DNA of 20,712 bases from JBOHBN01 sp050698355 (GCA_050698355.1 JBOHBN010000436.1:1-20712), one strand, 5' to 3'; shown: positions 7,292 to 14,523, counted from the stretch's first letter. Translations and numbers: made by a program. Notes: a model not told the origin generated them from the sequence alone.

Positions 7292-8611
7292 TCAGGGCGG
7301 GTCGTGTAGGTGGTTGACGCGGGGTTTCTGCTTCGGGTCGACCCATGGTGGCGGCGTGACCTGGATTCGGCCGTTGTTGAGTTCGAGTGTCCAGTCGCCG
7401 GTGTCGGCGTGGTCGTGGTGTCTGGTGCAGAGCAGCGCGGTGTTGGCGAGGTCGGTCGGTCCTCCCAGCGCCCAGGGTTGGATGTGGTGGCCTTCGCAGC
7501 GGGTGGGTGGGGTGTCGCAGCCGGGCCAGGCGCAGCCCTTGTCTCTGATTTCCAGCGCCCGGCGTAGTGCGGGGCCGATGACCCGCTGGGAGCGGCCGAC
7601 CGACAGCGGCTGGCCGTCGTGGTCGAGGACCGCCGGGATTAGGGTCGCGTCGCATGCCATCCGCAGCGCGGCTCGGGCGGTGACGGGGTCGCTGTAGGGG
7701 AGCCGCCCGAGCCCGGCGCGCTGTTCGAGGTCGTGCAGGGCGATGGTGACCACGAGGGTGGGCTTGGCGCCGCCCTGGGTTGGCATGTCGGGGTGTGCGC
7801 ATTGGCGCTTGCAGAGTTCGACCAGCGCGTCGGCGTACCGGCGGGCGGCGCTGCGGGGGTCCTTGGCCCCGTCGACCTCGGGGACGGGTTTGGCGAGGGG
7901 GTCCAGCGCGGCGTGGATCCAGCCCATCGCCTCCGGATCCAGCGCCCCGCCCGGCCTGACCATCCCGTGCAGGTCGCGGCCGAACGTCAGTTCGCGCTTC
8001 TGGGTCTTCTCCTCCTCCCCGGCGAGGGTGTCGTCCGGGTCGAGACAGGCCGCGACCTTGGTGGCGAGCTTGCCCAACGCGGTCGGGTCGAACACCCGGG
8101 CGTGGTCGGCCAACGCCCGCTCGGCCTCCGCGCGGTCCTGGTCGGTGACGGCGTGCGGGAGTTTCTCCAGCCGGTCGGCGATCACCGCCACGTGCGCGGG
8201 AGACACCGCGCCGTCGGCCTGCGCCGCCGCCAGGGACGGATACACCGGCGGCAACGCCTCGCCACTCACCGCCGTGCGCGGCTGCAGCAGGCCCGCGTAC
8301 CGGACCCGGCCGGCGGCCTCCCCATACCGCAGGTGCAGGACGTCGCGCAGATACGAAGCCGTCGACGCGTAGCCCCGCGCGGTATCCAGGCCACGGTCGG
8401 CGACCTGCACCACGAGCTGCTGCTGCAGCACCGGAACCAACCGGGCGACCTCTTCCGCCGCGAGCAGTACCCCGTCGACCGCCTCGTCGGACAGGAAACC
8501 CAACCCACCAGCCGCGGCGAGCGCGGCCGCGTCGTCGCGCATCCGCAGCACCCGCTCCCACACCGCCTCCTCACTGGCCGGTGTGCCGTAGCTTTCCTGA
8601 TCCCGATCCAT
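7292..8611 (-). CDS. DUF222 domain / HNH endonuclease-like protein (13E12 family)
   Basis: This 439-aa protein has an N-terminal DUF222 region (about 10-300, rich in Ala and helices, including the conserved DVLHLRYGEAAGRVRYA) and a C-terminal HNH nuclease domain. The HNH part shows a zinc-type CAWPGC pair, then EGHHIQPWALGGPTDLAN, and ends at LLCTRHHDH, so the His-Asn-His residues appear intact. The family is the actinobacterial 13E12 repeat family, often present in many copies per genome, with poorly known biological function. The ATG at 8611 lies directly under a RecA-NDp/PafBC-type promoter (8618-8640), suggesting DNA-damage induction and a leaderless transcript. It converges on the SWIM gene with a 49-nt gap. 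Strong hybridising copies elsewhere in the genome are likely but cannot be seen here. Confidence 0.92.
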   Translation of the reverse strand: MDRDQESYGTPASEEAVWERVLRMRDDAAALAAAGGLGFLSDEAVDGVLLAAEEVARLVPVLQQQLVVQVADRGLDTARGYASTASYLRDVLHLRYGEAAGRVRYAGLLQPRTAVSGEALPPVYPSLAAAQADGAVSPAHVAVIADRLEKLPHAVTDQDRAEAERALADHARVFDPTALGKLATKVAACLDPDDTLAGEEEKTQKRELTFGRDLHGMVRPGGALDPEAMGWIHAALDPLAKPVPEVDGAKDPRSAARRYADALVELCKRQCAHPDMPTQGGAKPTLVVTIALHDLEQRAGLGRLPYSDPVTARAALRMACDATLIPAVLDHDGQPLSVGRSQRVIGPALRRALEIRDKGCAWPGCDTPPTRCEGHHIQPWALGGPTDLANTALLCTRHHDHADTGDWTLELNNGRIQVTPPPWVDPKQKPRVNHLHDPP

Positions 8612-8617
8612 ACCAAC

Positions 8618-8640
8618 ACATTAACTGTCGCCACTGACAG
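8618..8640 (-). promoter_or_regulatory. RecA-NDp / PafBC-type DNA-damage promoter
   Basis: On the minus strand the sequence reads CTGTCAGTG, then 8 nt, then TAATGT. The RecA-NDp consensus known from mycobacteria is TTGTCRGTG-N8-TANNNT, so only the first base departs. This promoter class is activated by the WYL-domain pair PafB/PafC, independently of LexA. The -10 box ends 6 nt before the ATG at 8611, so transcription should begin at or very near the start codon and give a leaderless mRNA. No ribosome-binding site is visible, which fits. Confidence 0.75.
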
Positions 8641-8731
8641 AGCTAGGGGGCAGCGAACCTGCCCGCAGATCACAAGACGACAACGACTCCCGACGGGGCG
8701 ACCAGGCAAACAGCACGACCGAGCAAGCCCG

Positions 8732-9493
8732 TCAGCTCCCACTGGTTCGAGGACTCAATCTGGCCCGCGAGCACTGCGTCAGGTATGGCATGGAGATGTA
8801 CTCGTTGGCGCAGAGCGCCGGATGCGCCTGAAGAAGGTTGTGGACGCCTGCCAGCACCGTTGCTCGTTCCGCCGGCGACAAGGTGATGATGTAGCTGCGG
8901 GACGCGACGAGGTCGAGCAGCGACTCCCGCGTCAGCTGATGGGTCCATTCGATGTCCCGGCGCTCGATCGGCCCGAATGGCGGACCGACCAGGGGGCTGT
9001 CGCCGTTCATTTCCTGTTCAGTGCCTCGGTGCATGATGCGCTCGAGTCGGCGCACCCAGTCGGTGCGCTCGTCACGGATGTTCCACATGAGGCCAAGCTG
9101 TCCCCCCGCGGACAAGACTCTCGCCACCTCGGGCACCGCCCGGTCGACGTCGACCCAGTGCCAGGCCTGAGCAACCAAGACGGTATCGACTGCATCATCG
9201 GGGAGGGGAACCTCCTCCGCGGTACCCGGGAGCACCGATACGTGGGGAAGTACCTGGGTCAGCTGATGTCGCATTTCCTCCGACGGTTCGACGGCGACAA
9301 CGTCAATACCGCGGTCCAGTAGCTGTCGAGTGAGCTTGCCGGTGCCCGCGCCAAGGTCGAGCACCCGCCGGACGCCAGGCGGTAGCAGCCAGTCGAGCGC
9401 CTGCGCCGGGTACGGCGGCCGCCCCCGCTCGTACTCCGCGGCGGCAGCGTTGAAGGAAGCCGCCTGCACGACCCGATAGTCGCGGCTGGTCAT
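8732..9493 (-). CDS. Class I SAM-dependent methyltransferase
   Basis: This 253-aa cytosolic protein has the Rossmann methyltransferase fold. Motif I, VLDLGAGTGKL, is at residues 44-54, an acidic strand end VVAVEPSEEM follows at about 71-80, and the post-II area reads GTAEEVPLPDDAVD. The N-terminal AAAAEYERGRPPYP is typical of the Methyltransf_11-type group often annotated as UbiE/trans-aconitate-like. The substrate cannot be deduced. The ATG at 9493 is chosen because GGAGG lies 9 nt upstream. It follows the APH-like gene by 96 nt on the same strand, so it might belong to the same unit. Its C-terminus (MPYLTQCSRARLSP) looks normal. Confidence 0.88.
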   Translation of the reverse strand: MTSRDYRVVQAASFNAAAAEYERGRPPYPAQALDWLLPPGVRRVLDLGAGTGKLTRQLLDRGIDVVAVEPSEEMRHQLTQVLPHVSVLPGTAEEVPLPDDAVDTVLVAQAWHWVDVDRAVPEVARVLSAGGQLGLMWNIRDERTDWVRRLERIMHRGTEQEMNGDSPLVGPPFGPIERRDIEWTHQLTRESLLDLVASRSYIITLSPAERATVLAGVHNLLQAHPALCANEYISMPYLTQCSRARLSPRTSGS

Positions 9494-9589
9494 CGAGATC
9501 GGCCTCCTGGGTAACTTCGGTGTCTCGGTGATCGTGGGAAGCGCAACCGTCACCCAGCACACGCCCCGAGCCGTGGTAGGAACTACGCG

Positions 9590-10396
9590 CTACGGCCCGA
9601 GGTCCCAGAGAAGCCGGTAGTAGCGAATCCGGTCGTGATCCGGGTGGACGCCGTACGCCTCGAGCAGCGGCCCCTCCCACCCTGGCCCGTAGTTCCATGT
9701 GGCGCTCCACGTCGCGACGGCGAGGTCCGCCCACCGGTCGCCGACCCCGAGCTCCCCGAGATCGACGTGCCCGGTGCAGCGGCCCCGGTCATCGAGCAGG
9801 GTGTTGGGCGCGCACGCGTCGCCGTGACAGACGACCACCCGGTCAGGCGCCGGGGCGTCGGCGAGCACATCGAGCGCGCGTTGCAGGGTCAGGTGGCGGT
9901 GCTCGGGGTGCCACGAGGACGGGTCGATCTGGCCGCGCTCGGCGCGCCGGTACGTGTCGGCGAGCCGGTCCGCGGCACTCCAGGAGAAGGGGCAGGCCGA
10001 CACCGGAAGGGCGTCATGCATGGCGCGGAGTCCGGCGCCGATGCCGGCCACCGCCGTCCTGGGCTCCTGCTTCCACCGATCGGAGACGGCCATCGTGCCC
10101 GGCAGGGCCTCGGTAACGAGCCATGCACCGTTTCGGCCTGCGCCCTCGCCAAGTACACGGGGCACCTGAGTGAAGTCGGCGGCCCAACGCAGCCGGGCGC
10201 CCTCGGCGCCGAGGTCGATGCCGCTGCCGGCCGGTGCCCACTTGACGAATCGACGATCTGGATGGGTGCCGATCTCGCATGTCAGCCCGCCGAGTTCGTT
10301 CAGCCAAACCGGACGGATGGCGCGATCACCAGCCAGGGCCAGGATTGCTGCTGGTAGCGGTAGGTCCGGCGGCGGCAGCCCGCCCAGCGTCTCCAC
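9590..10396 (-). CDS. APH(3')-like aminoglycoside/antibiotic phosphotransferase family protein
   Basis: This is a 268-aa protein of the eukaryotic-kinase-like APH superfamily. Key residues can be seen: the ATP lysine K52 in RRFVKW, the hinge VTEALPG (94-100), the catalytic loop HGDACAPN (191-198, D193, N198) and the Mg-binding D212 in VDLGELGVGDRWADLA. The loop and the LHxxPVxxCPF-like segment (MHDALPVSACPF) point to the APH(3') branch rather than to choline or homoserine kinases. Actual substrate is unproven. The GTG at 10396 is the favoured start because it lies one base past the VOC stop codon, giving a stop-start junction that implies coupled translation. No strong Shine-Dalgarno sequence is visible. 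A longer in-frame start at 10477 would overlap the VOC gene and is less likely. Confidence 0.82.
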   Translation of the reverse strand: METLGGLPPPDLPLPAAILALAGDRAIRPVWLNELGGLTCEIGTHPDRRFVKWAPAGSGIDLGAEGARLRWAADFTQVPRVLGEGAGRNGAWLVTEALPGTMAVSDRWKQEPRTAVAGIGAGLRAMHDALPVSACPFSWSAADRLADTYRRAERGQIDPSSWHPEHRHLTLQRALDVLADAPAPDRVVVCHGDACAPNTLLDDRGRCTGHVDLGELGVGDRWADLAVATWSATWNYGPGWEGPLLEAYGVHPDHDRIRYYRLLWDLGP

Positions 10397-10397
10397 C

Positions 10398-10754
10398 TCA
10401 GCCGAGGTGAGCGAGCACGTTGACGATAGTCCCGCCGGGGTCCTCGACGAAGAAGCGACGAACGCCCCAAGGCTCATTTCTGATCGGATAGACGATGCTT
10501 AGGCCGCGTTCCACCGCCGCGGCGTGTGCGGCGTCCACGGCGGCCGGGTCGCCGACGTCAACGCCGAAGCGCGGCTGGGGGTCGTCCATACCGACCGGCG
10601 GGATGAGGACCTGTGCAGTCGGGTTGTCGGGCGAGGTGAGGCCGAGCACGGGGTCGTCCATGGCGACCTCGAGCCCGAGTACCTCCGCATAGAATGCCTG
10701 CGAGGCGGGGAGGTTGGTTCCCTCGGCGTAGGGCACGATCCTTCTCACCGACAC
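10398..10754 (-). CDS. VOC superfamily protein (glyoxalase/bleomycin-resistance-like)
   Basis: This 118-aa protein has the vicinal-oxygen-chelate fold: two beta-alpha-beta-beta-beta halves with AFYAEVLGLEVAM in the first and RRFFVEDPGGTIVNVLAH near the end. The E in VEDPGG is at a usual metal-ligand position. Members include glyoxalases, dioxygenases and bleomycin-binding proteins, and the sequence does not distinguish among these. The GTG at 10754 is supported by GGAGG 8 nt upstream. It is the first gene of a probable two-gene unit with the APH-like phosphotransferase, whose start lies one base after this stop. That pairing hints at a detoxification or resistance role but does not prove it. 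Confidence 0.87.
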   Translation of the reverse strand: MSVRRIVPYAEGTNLPASQAFYAEVLGLEVAMDDPVLGLTSPDNPTAQVLIPPVGMDDPQPRFGVDVGDPAAVDAAHAAAVERGLSIVYPIRNEPWGVRRFFVEDPGGTIVNVLAHLG

Positions 10755-10864
10755 AGCGACGACCTCCGTGTTCGCGGCGGCTCTGGGGCGTTAACCGGCG
10801 TACGTTTGGCATGCGACTGTTCGCCACAGCGTGAGGACCCGTCGAAACGGAGTAGGAGTCGGGG

Positions 10865-10936
10865 TGGGCGATACTGGGATCGAACCAGTGACCTCCTCGG
10901 TGTGAACGAGGCGCTCTCCCGCTGAGCTAACCGCCC
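10865..10936 (-). tRNA. tRNA-Val (CAC)
   Basis: A full cloverleaf is visible on the minus strand. The acceptor stem is GGGCGGT with ATCGCCC, with discriminator A. The D-arm reads TTAGCTCAGCGGGAGAGC and the T-loop GGTTCGATCC. The anticodon stem CCTCG/CGAGG encloses loop TTCACAC, giving anticodon CAC for GUG codons. The terminal CCA is not encoded. A -10-like TAGAGT (10946-10951) lies 9 nt upstream. Confidence 0.96.
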
Positions 10937-10955
10937 GACGGGACAACTCTAGCGG

Positions 10956-10978
10956 GACGTCGCGCGGCCCGCGACGTC
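10956..10978 (-). terminator. GC-rich hairpin after the PGPGW gene
   Basis: GACGTCGCG (10956-10964) pairs perfectly with CGCGACGTC (10970-10978) across a 5-nt loop. A second palindrome, GGCCCGCGGGCC, lies at 10979-10990, directly after the PGPGW stop codon. It probably ends that transcript before tRNA-Val(CAC). Confidence 0.5.
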
Positions 10979-10991
10979 GGCCCGCGGGCCC

Positions 10992-11456
10992 TCACGGCAG
11001 CTGCCGCAACCAGTCGATGTTCCACGGCATGGTCCATCCGTACGCGACGAAGTACGCAACACACGCGGCCACGATCAGTACAACGACAACCGCCCCGAGC
11101 ACCTGGTTGCGCCTGCGCGCTCTGGGGTCGAGCGCCTTCCGCTTGGCCGCGAACGCCGCGTCGCGTGCCCGGTAGAGCGCATGCCGTGCCCATACGAACT
11201 CGGTGGCGAGGATCGCGAACCCGGCGACGATCCCCAGCCATCCCGGTCCTGGTGCCACGAGCATGATCAGACCGGCGAGTACGACCACCATGCCGACGAC
11301 GAAGACCGCGACCCGCCAGGTCGTGTTCAACGCCGCATTGCGCCGGACCCGCGCGCGGAAGCGGTGCGCGCCGCGACGGAGGACCCCCGGAGGGTGGTTC
11401 GCCTGCTCGCCACCACCCGGGGAACGCCGGGGCACCTGTACCTCGCTGGAGGTCAT
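10992..11456 (-). CDS. PGPGW-motif transmembrane protein (TIGR02611-like)
   Basis: This 154-aa membrane protein carries the diagnostic PGPGW at residues 69-73. It sits between two hydrophobic helices (about 47-68 and 74-88). A third helix lies near the C-terminus (VLGAVVVVLIVAACVAYFV). The basic, Arg-rich N-terminus and loop (KRKALDPRARRRNQ) suggest cytoplasmic placement. Function of the family is unknown. The ATG at 11456 lacks a clear ribosome-binding site. A GTG a few codons in (encoding VPRRS), preceded by GAGG, is an alternative. It starts 19 nt after the aminotransferase stop and is probably the last gene of that transcript, ending at the hairpin 10956-10978. Confidence 0.85.
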   Translation of the reverse strand: MTSSEVQVPRRSPGGGEQANHPPGVLRRGAHRFRARVRRNAALNTTWRVAVFVVGMVVVLAGLIMLVAPGPGWLGIVAGFAILATEFVWARHALYRARDAAFAAKRKALDPRARRRNQVLGAVVVVLIVAACVAYFVAYGWTMPWNIDWLRQLP

Positions 11457-11475
11457 GTCGCCGCGAACGTACGGA

Positions 11476-12300
11476 TCACGGGTCGATGTGTTCGGCGGCT
11501 CGCGCGGCGAAGGTCTCCGCAGCCTTGCGCGTCACAGGCCCCGGTACCGCGGGCAGCGCCCGGCCGTCGACGGCGGCGATCGGCTGCACGTCGCGCGTGG
11601 TGGAGACGAGGAAGGCCTCCTCCGCCTCCTGCAGCGCGGTGAGCGGCAGGTCGCGCTCCTCCCCGCCGGCCCACTCGAGCACCAGCGCGCGGCTGACCCC
11701 CGCCAGGCACCCGGCGGACAGCGGCGGCGTGGTGAGGGTGCCGTCGACGACGACGAAGACGTTGCTGCCGGTGCCCTCGCAGAGGTTCCCGGCGAGGTTG
11801 CCGAAGATGGCCTCGCCGCCGTTGCGGTCGTGCGCGTAGGAGAGGGCGAGCACGTTCTCGGCGTACGAGGTGCTCTTCACCCCGGCCAGCGCGCCGCGTT
11901 CGTTGCGCGGCCACGGAACCGTGACCACGTCGACGGTCGGCGTCGGCCAGCTCGCCTCGCTGAGCGCGACCACCAGGCTCGGACCCTCGTCGCCACGGTC
12001 AGAGCCGAGCGGGGAGTTGCCGCCGGTGAACGTGACCCGCAGCCTGCCGAGCCCCGACACCGGGTTGGCGGCCACGACCTCCTCGCAGGCTCGCCGGGTG
12101 AGCTCGAAGTCGGGCTCGGGCAGTCCGATCGCCTTGGCCGAGCGGGCGAGCCGCCGCAGGTGCCGGGTCAGTGCGAACGTCGACCCGTCCTCGACCTTGA
12201 TCGTCTCGAAGACACCATCACCCGTCGTGATCCCGTGGTCGAAGACGGAAAGGCCCGCCTCGGCCGCATCCGTCAGACCGGTATTGACCCAAACCTGCAC
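11476..12300 (-). CDS. Class IV PLP-dependent aminotransferase (aminodeoxychorismate lyase-like)
   Basis: This 274-aa cytosolic enzyme has fold-type IV features. They are the early FDHGITTGDGVFETI (20-34), the Schiff-base lysine K142 in VKSTSYAENVLAL, E175 in CEGTGSNVFVV (174-184), and the phosphate-loop area near CLAGVSRAL. The GDGVFET signature is shared by 4-amino-4-deoxychorismate lyase (PabC, folate synthesis) and D-amino acid aminotransferases. PabC is the more likely label but substrate is not settled. The GTG at 12300 is chosen because GGAGGA lies about 5 nt upstream. A TTG five codons earlier would put the ribosome-binding site inside the gene. No pabA/pabB neighbours are present. 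It lies 62 nt after hutH and 19 nt before the PGPGW gene. Confidence 0.87.
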   Translation of the reverse strand: MQVWVNTGLTDAAEAGLSVFDHGITTGDGVFETIKVEDGSTFALTRHLRRLARSAKAIGLPEPDFELTRRACEEVVAANPVSGLGRLRVTFTGGNSPLGSDRGDEGPSLVVALSEASWPTPTVDVVTVPWPRNERGALAGVKSTSYAENVLALSYAHDRNGGEAIFGNLAGNLCEGTGSNVFVVVDGTLTTPPLSAGCLAGVSRALVLEWAGGEERDLPLTALQEAEEAFLVSTTRDVQPIAAVDGRALPAVPGPVTRKAAETFAARAAEHIDP

Positions 12301-12362
12301 GGGATCCTCCTCCAACGCGACGGCAACGAAGTCCCAGTCTCCCCCATCCGGTCACCGGGCGG

Positions 12363-13916
12363 TCACCGCAGGGGACCCGTAACCTCCTCGACGGCCGCGA
12401 CGATCCACGGCAGCAGCCCCTCGACAGCGCGCAACTGCGGCGCCACCTCGCGATCCACCGGCATGGCGGGCACCGACGAGCGGACGGTCGTGCGTACGGC
12501 CTCCACAGCAGGGCTGCTGGACGCGATCGACGAACGGAAGTCGAGCGCCTGCATCGCGCACACCAGCTCCACCGCGAGTACGGACCGCACGTTGGCCAGC
12601 ACGTCGTGCAGCTTGCGCGTCGACGTCCAGCCCATCGACACGTGATCTTCCTGGTTGCCGCTGGTCGGGATCGTGTCGACTCCCGCGGGGTGCGCCAGGA
12701 TCTTGTTCTCGCTCACAAGGGCGGCGGCCGTGTACTGCGCGAGCATGTACCCGGAGTTGGTTCCGGCCTGCTCGGCGAGGAACGGCGGCAGCCCGCGGGA
12801 GAACGCCGGGTCGAGCATCCGGTCGACGCGCCGCTCGGAGATGGAGGCGATCTCGCTCGCCGCCATCGCGAGCATGTCGGCGGCGAACGCGAGGGGCTCG
12901 CCGTGGAAGTTCCCGGTGGTGATGACGTCCCCGTCGTCGACGATGACCGGGTTGTCGACCACGGCTCCCAGCTCGGTCCGAAGCACGGACTTCGCGTGAG
13001 CGAGCACGTCACGTACGGCGCCGTGCACCTGGGGCGCGCACCGCAGCGAGTACGAGTCCTGTACCGCGTGGTCGCTTTGCCGGTGGCTCGCCATGAGCGG
13101 CGATCCGTCCAAGAGAGCGCGTAGGTTCGCGGCCGCGGCGAGCTGGCCCGGATGCGGGCGCAGCCGCTGGACCCGCTCGTCGAACGGTCGGTTCGTCCCG
13201 AGCAGGCCGTCGAGCGACGCGGCGCACGCGATGTCGGCGACCCGTACGATCTCGTCGAGGTCGGCCACCGCCAGCGTGAGCAGCACCTGCATCGGCTCAG
13301 TGCCGTTGATCAGGGCCAGGCCCTCCTTCGCCTGGAGGGTGAGCGGCGAGAGACCCGAGCCGGCCAGCGCGTCTGCCGCTGGTTCGCCCTGCAGGTCGTC
13401 GCCGGCGCGGCGTAACCGGCCCTCGCCCACCAGCGGCAGCGCCAGGTGTGCCAGCTGGGCAAGATCACCGGACGCGCCGACCGACCCCTTGGCGGGCACG
13501 ACCGGGAGGAGGTCGCGCTCCAGTAGCGCGAGCAGCAACCGGGGCAGGTCGACGCGAACGCCGGAGTACCCGGCGGCGAGCGTGCGGGCACGCAGGAGGA
13601 GCAGTCCGCGGACGACGTCGTCGGGCAACGGCTCGCCGACGCCGGCCGCGTGTGAGCGCAGGAGCGACAGCTGCAGGCGCTTGATGTCCGCTCGCCCGAT
13701 GTGGGTGTCGGCGAGGGCGCCGAAGCCGGTCGTGATGCCGTACATGACCGTTTCCTTCTCCACGGCCTCGACGACTACGTGCCTGCTCCGTGCCATGCGC
13801 TCGCCGACCTCGTCGCTCAGCACCGCGCGCGCCGTGCCGCGGGCAACCGCGACGACATCCTGTGGGTCGAGCGGTCCACCGTCGACCGTGACGACGCGAG
13901 TCGTATCCGTGGGCAC
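12363..13916 (-). CDS. hutH: Histidine ammonia-lyase
   Basis: This 517-aa enzyme removes ammonia from L-histidine to give urocanate, the first step of histidine degradation. The MIO cofactor forms from A148-S149-G150 in KGSVGASGDLAQLAH. Y59 lies in the conserved MYGITTGFG. The selectivity pair S88-H89 (LRSHAAGVG) is the histidine-type pair, unlike the FL or HL of phenylalanine and tyrosine lyases. The late motif GNQEDHVSMG is intact. The start is GTG 13916, giving normal family length. Any longer reading would run into tRNA-Val. No hutU, hutI or hutG is nearby, so the rest of the pathway must lie elsewhere or be absent. It heads a same-strand run with the aminotransferase and PGPGW genes. Confidence 0.95.
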   Translation of the reverse strand: MPTDTTRVVTVDGGPLDPQDVVAVARGTARAVLSDEVGERMARSRHVVVEAVEKETVMYGITTGFGALADTHIGRADIKRLQLSLLRSHAAGVGEPLPDDVVRGLLLLRARTLAAGYSGVRVDLPRLLLALLERDLLPVVPAKGSVGASGDLAQLAHLALPLVGEGRLRRAGDDLQGEPAADALAGSGLSPLTLQAKEGLALINGTEPMQVLLTLAVADLDEIVRVADIACAASLDGLLGTNRPFDERVQRLRPHPGQLAAAANLRALLDGSPLMASHRQSDHAVQDSYSLRCAPQVHGAVRDVLAHAKSVLRTELGAVVDNPVIVDDGDVITTGNFHGEPLAFAADMLAMAASEIASISERRVDRMLDPAFSRGLPPFLAEQAGTNSGYMLAQYTAAALVSENKILAHPAGVDTIPTSGNQEDHVSMGWTSTRKLHDVLANVRSVLAVELVCAMQALDFRSSIASSSPAVEAVRTTVRSSVPAMPVDREVAPQLRAVEGLLPWIVAAVEEVTGPLR

Positions 13917-13966
13917 GGTGGCGAACCTACCCGCCGGCAGCCAGGGTAAGGGCAGCGGTACCGGGG

Positions 13967-14038
13967 TGGGCGATGCAAGAATTGAACTTGCGGCCTCTAC
14001 CGTGTCAAGGTAGCGCTCTCCCACTGAGCTAATCGCCC
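13967..14038 (-). tRNA. tRNA-Val (GAC)
   Basis: The acceptor stem is GGGCGAT with ATCGCCC, discriminator A. The D-arm reads TTAGCTCAGTGGGAGAGC. The anticodon stem CTACC/GGTAG encloses TTGACAC, giving anticodon GAC. The T-arm is GCAAGTTCAATTCTTGC, with an A in place of the usual G in the loop. CCA is not encoded. It is the last gene of the Gly-Cys-Val cluster. Confidence 0.95.
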
Positions 14039-14064
14039 CGGATGTGGCGAGGCAGTCGACCGTG

Positions 14065-14102
14065 AGGTCGGAAATCGAACCCGCGTCCGCCTGCCTGGCA
14101 TC
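14065..14102 (-). pseudogene. Decayed 3' half of a tRNA-Gly-like gene
   Basis: Between tRNA-Cys and tRNA-Val, the minus strand reads GATGCCAGGCAGGCGGACGC and then GGGTTCGATTTCC. Its anticodon-like GCC lies the same number of bases from the T-loop as in the intact tRNA-Gly(GCC) at 14200-14272. The T-stem is damaged, with G-T and G-A pairs. There is no 5' half and no acceptor match, so it cannot fold as a tRNA. Confidence 0.5.
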
Positions 14103-14104
14103 CG

Positions 14105-14176
14105 AGGCGGAGGCGGGAATCGAACCCGCGTACAGGGCTTTGCAGGCCCTTGCCTAAGCCACTCGGCCACTCCGCC
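14105..14176 (-). tRNA. tRNA-Cys (GCA)
   Basis: The acceptor stem is GGCGGAG with CTCCGCC and discriminator U, as expected for tRNA-Cys. The anticodon stem AGGGC/GCCCT encloses CTGCAAA, giving anticodon GCA. The T-arm reads GCGGGTTCGATTCCCGC. CCA is not encoded. It lies 23 nt after tRNA-Gly. Confidence 0.96.
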
Positions 14177-14199
14177 ATTCAGGGCTCGGTGGCCCTCCG

Positions 14200-14272
14200 A
14201 GCGGACGACGGGACTCGAACCCGCGACCCTCACCTTGGCAAGGTGATGCGCTACCAACTGCGCCACGTCCGC
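14200..14272 (-). tRNA. tRNA-Gly (GCC)
   Basis: The acceptor stem is GCGGACG with CGTCCGC, discriminator U. The D-arm reads TGGCGCAGTTGGTAGCGC. The anticodon stem TCACC/GGTGA encloses TTGCCAA, giving anticodon GCC. The T-arm is GCGGGTTCGAGTCCCGT. It is the first gene of the Gly-Cys-Val cluster, an order common in actinobacteria. Confidence 0.96.
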
Positions 14273-14304
14273 GTGCCTCGGCATGCTGCCGGAGTGCGCA
14301 AGCA

Positions 14305-14333
14305 ACTCTATCCGATCCGGCCGACCGGCCCAA
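14305..14333 (-). promoter_or_regulatory. Candidate promoter of the tRNA Gly-Cys-Val cluster
   Basis: On the minus strand, TTGGGC (14328-14333) and TAGAGT (14305-14310) are separated by exactly 17 nt. Transcription would begin near 14298, about 26 nt before tRNA-Gly. The same TAGAGT hexamer precedes tRNA-Val(CAC) at 10946-10951. Confidence 0.45.
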
Positions 14334-14351
14334 AAGGGGATGGGCCGAACC

Positions 14352-14373
14352 GCTACGGCTGCCAGCCGGTAGC
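14352..14373 (-). terminator. Possible hairpin after the phosphoribosyltransferase gene
   Basis: On the minus strand GCTACCGGCT pairs with AGCCGTAGC around a 3-nt loop, with one bulged base. It lies about 150 nt past the phosphoribosyltransferase stop and just upstream of the tRNA promoter. A terminator role is plausible only. The rest of 14273-14523 shows no gene. Confidence 0.3.
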
Positions 14374-14523
14374 AGCGAGATCGCCGGTCGCCTGCCTCGC
14401 CGTCGAGTACGCCCAGGGCTTCCTCCGTGCGGACCGGGTACGGATCATGGTCCAAAGCGGCGTGCATTCGGCCGTCAAGCCGTCGCTGCGGGCCGTCCCG
14501 CGAGAGTAGATGCTTGCGCAGGA

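Noticed and set aside
7212..8561. Long Arg-rich frame overlapping the DUF222/HNH gene
   Set aside because: Composition is that of a shadow frame in GC-rich DNA, and the other frame has clear DUF222 and HNH motifs.
13917..14024. hutH extended upstream
   Set aside because: The extension runs into tRNA-Val(GAC) and adds residues not found in the family.
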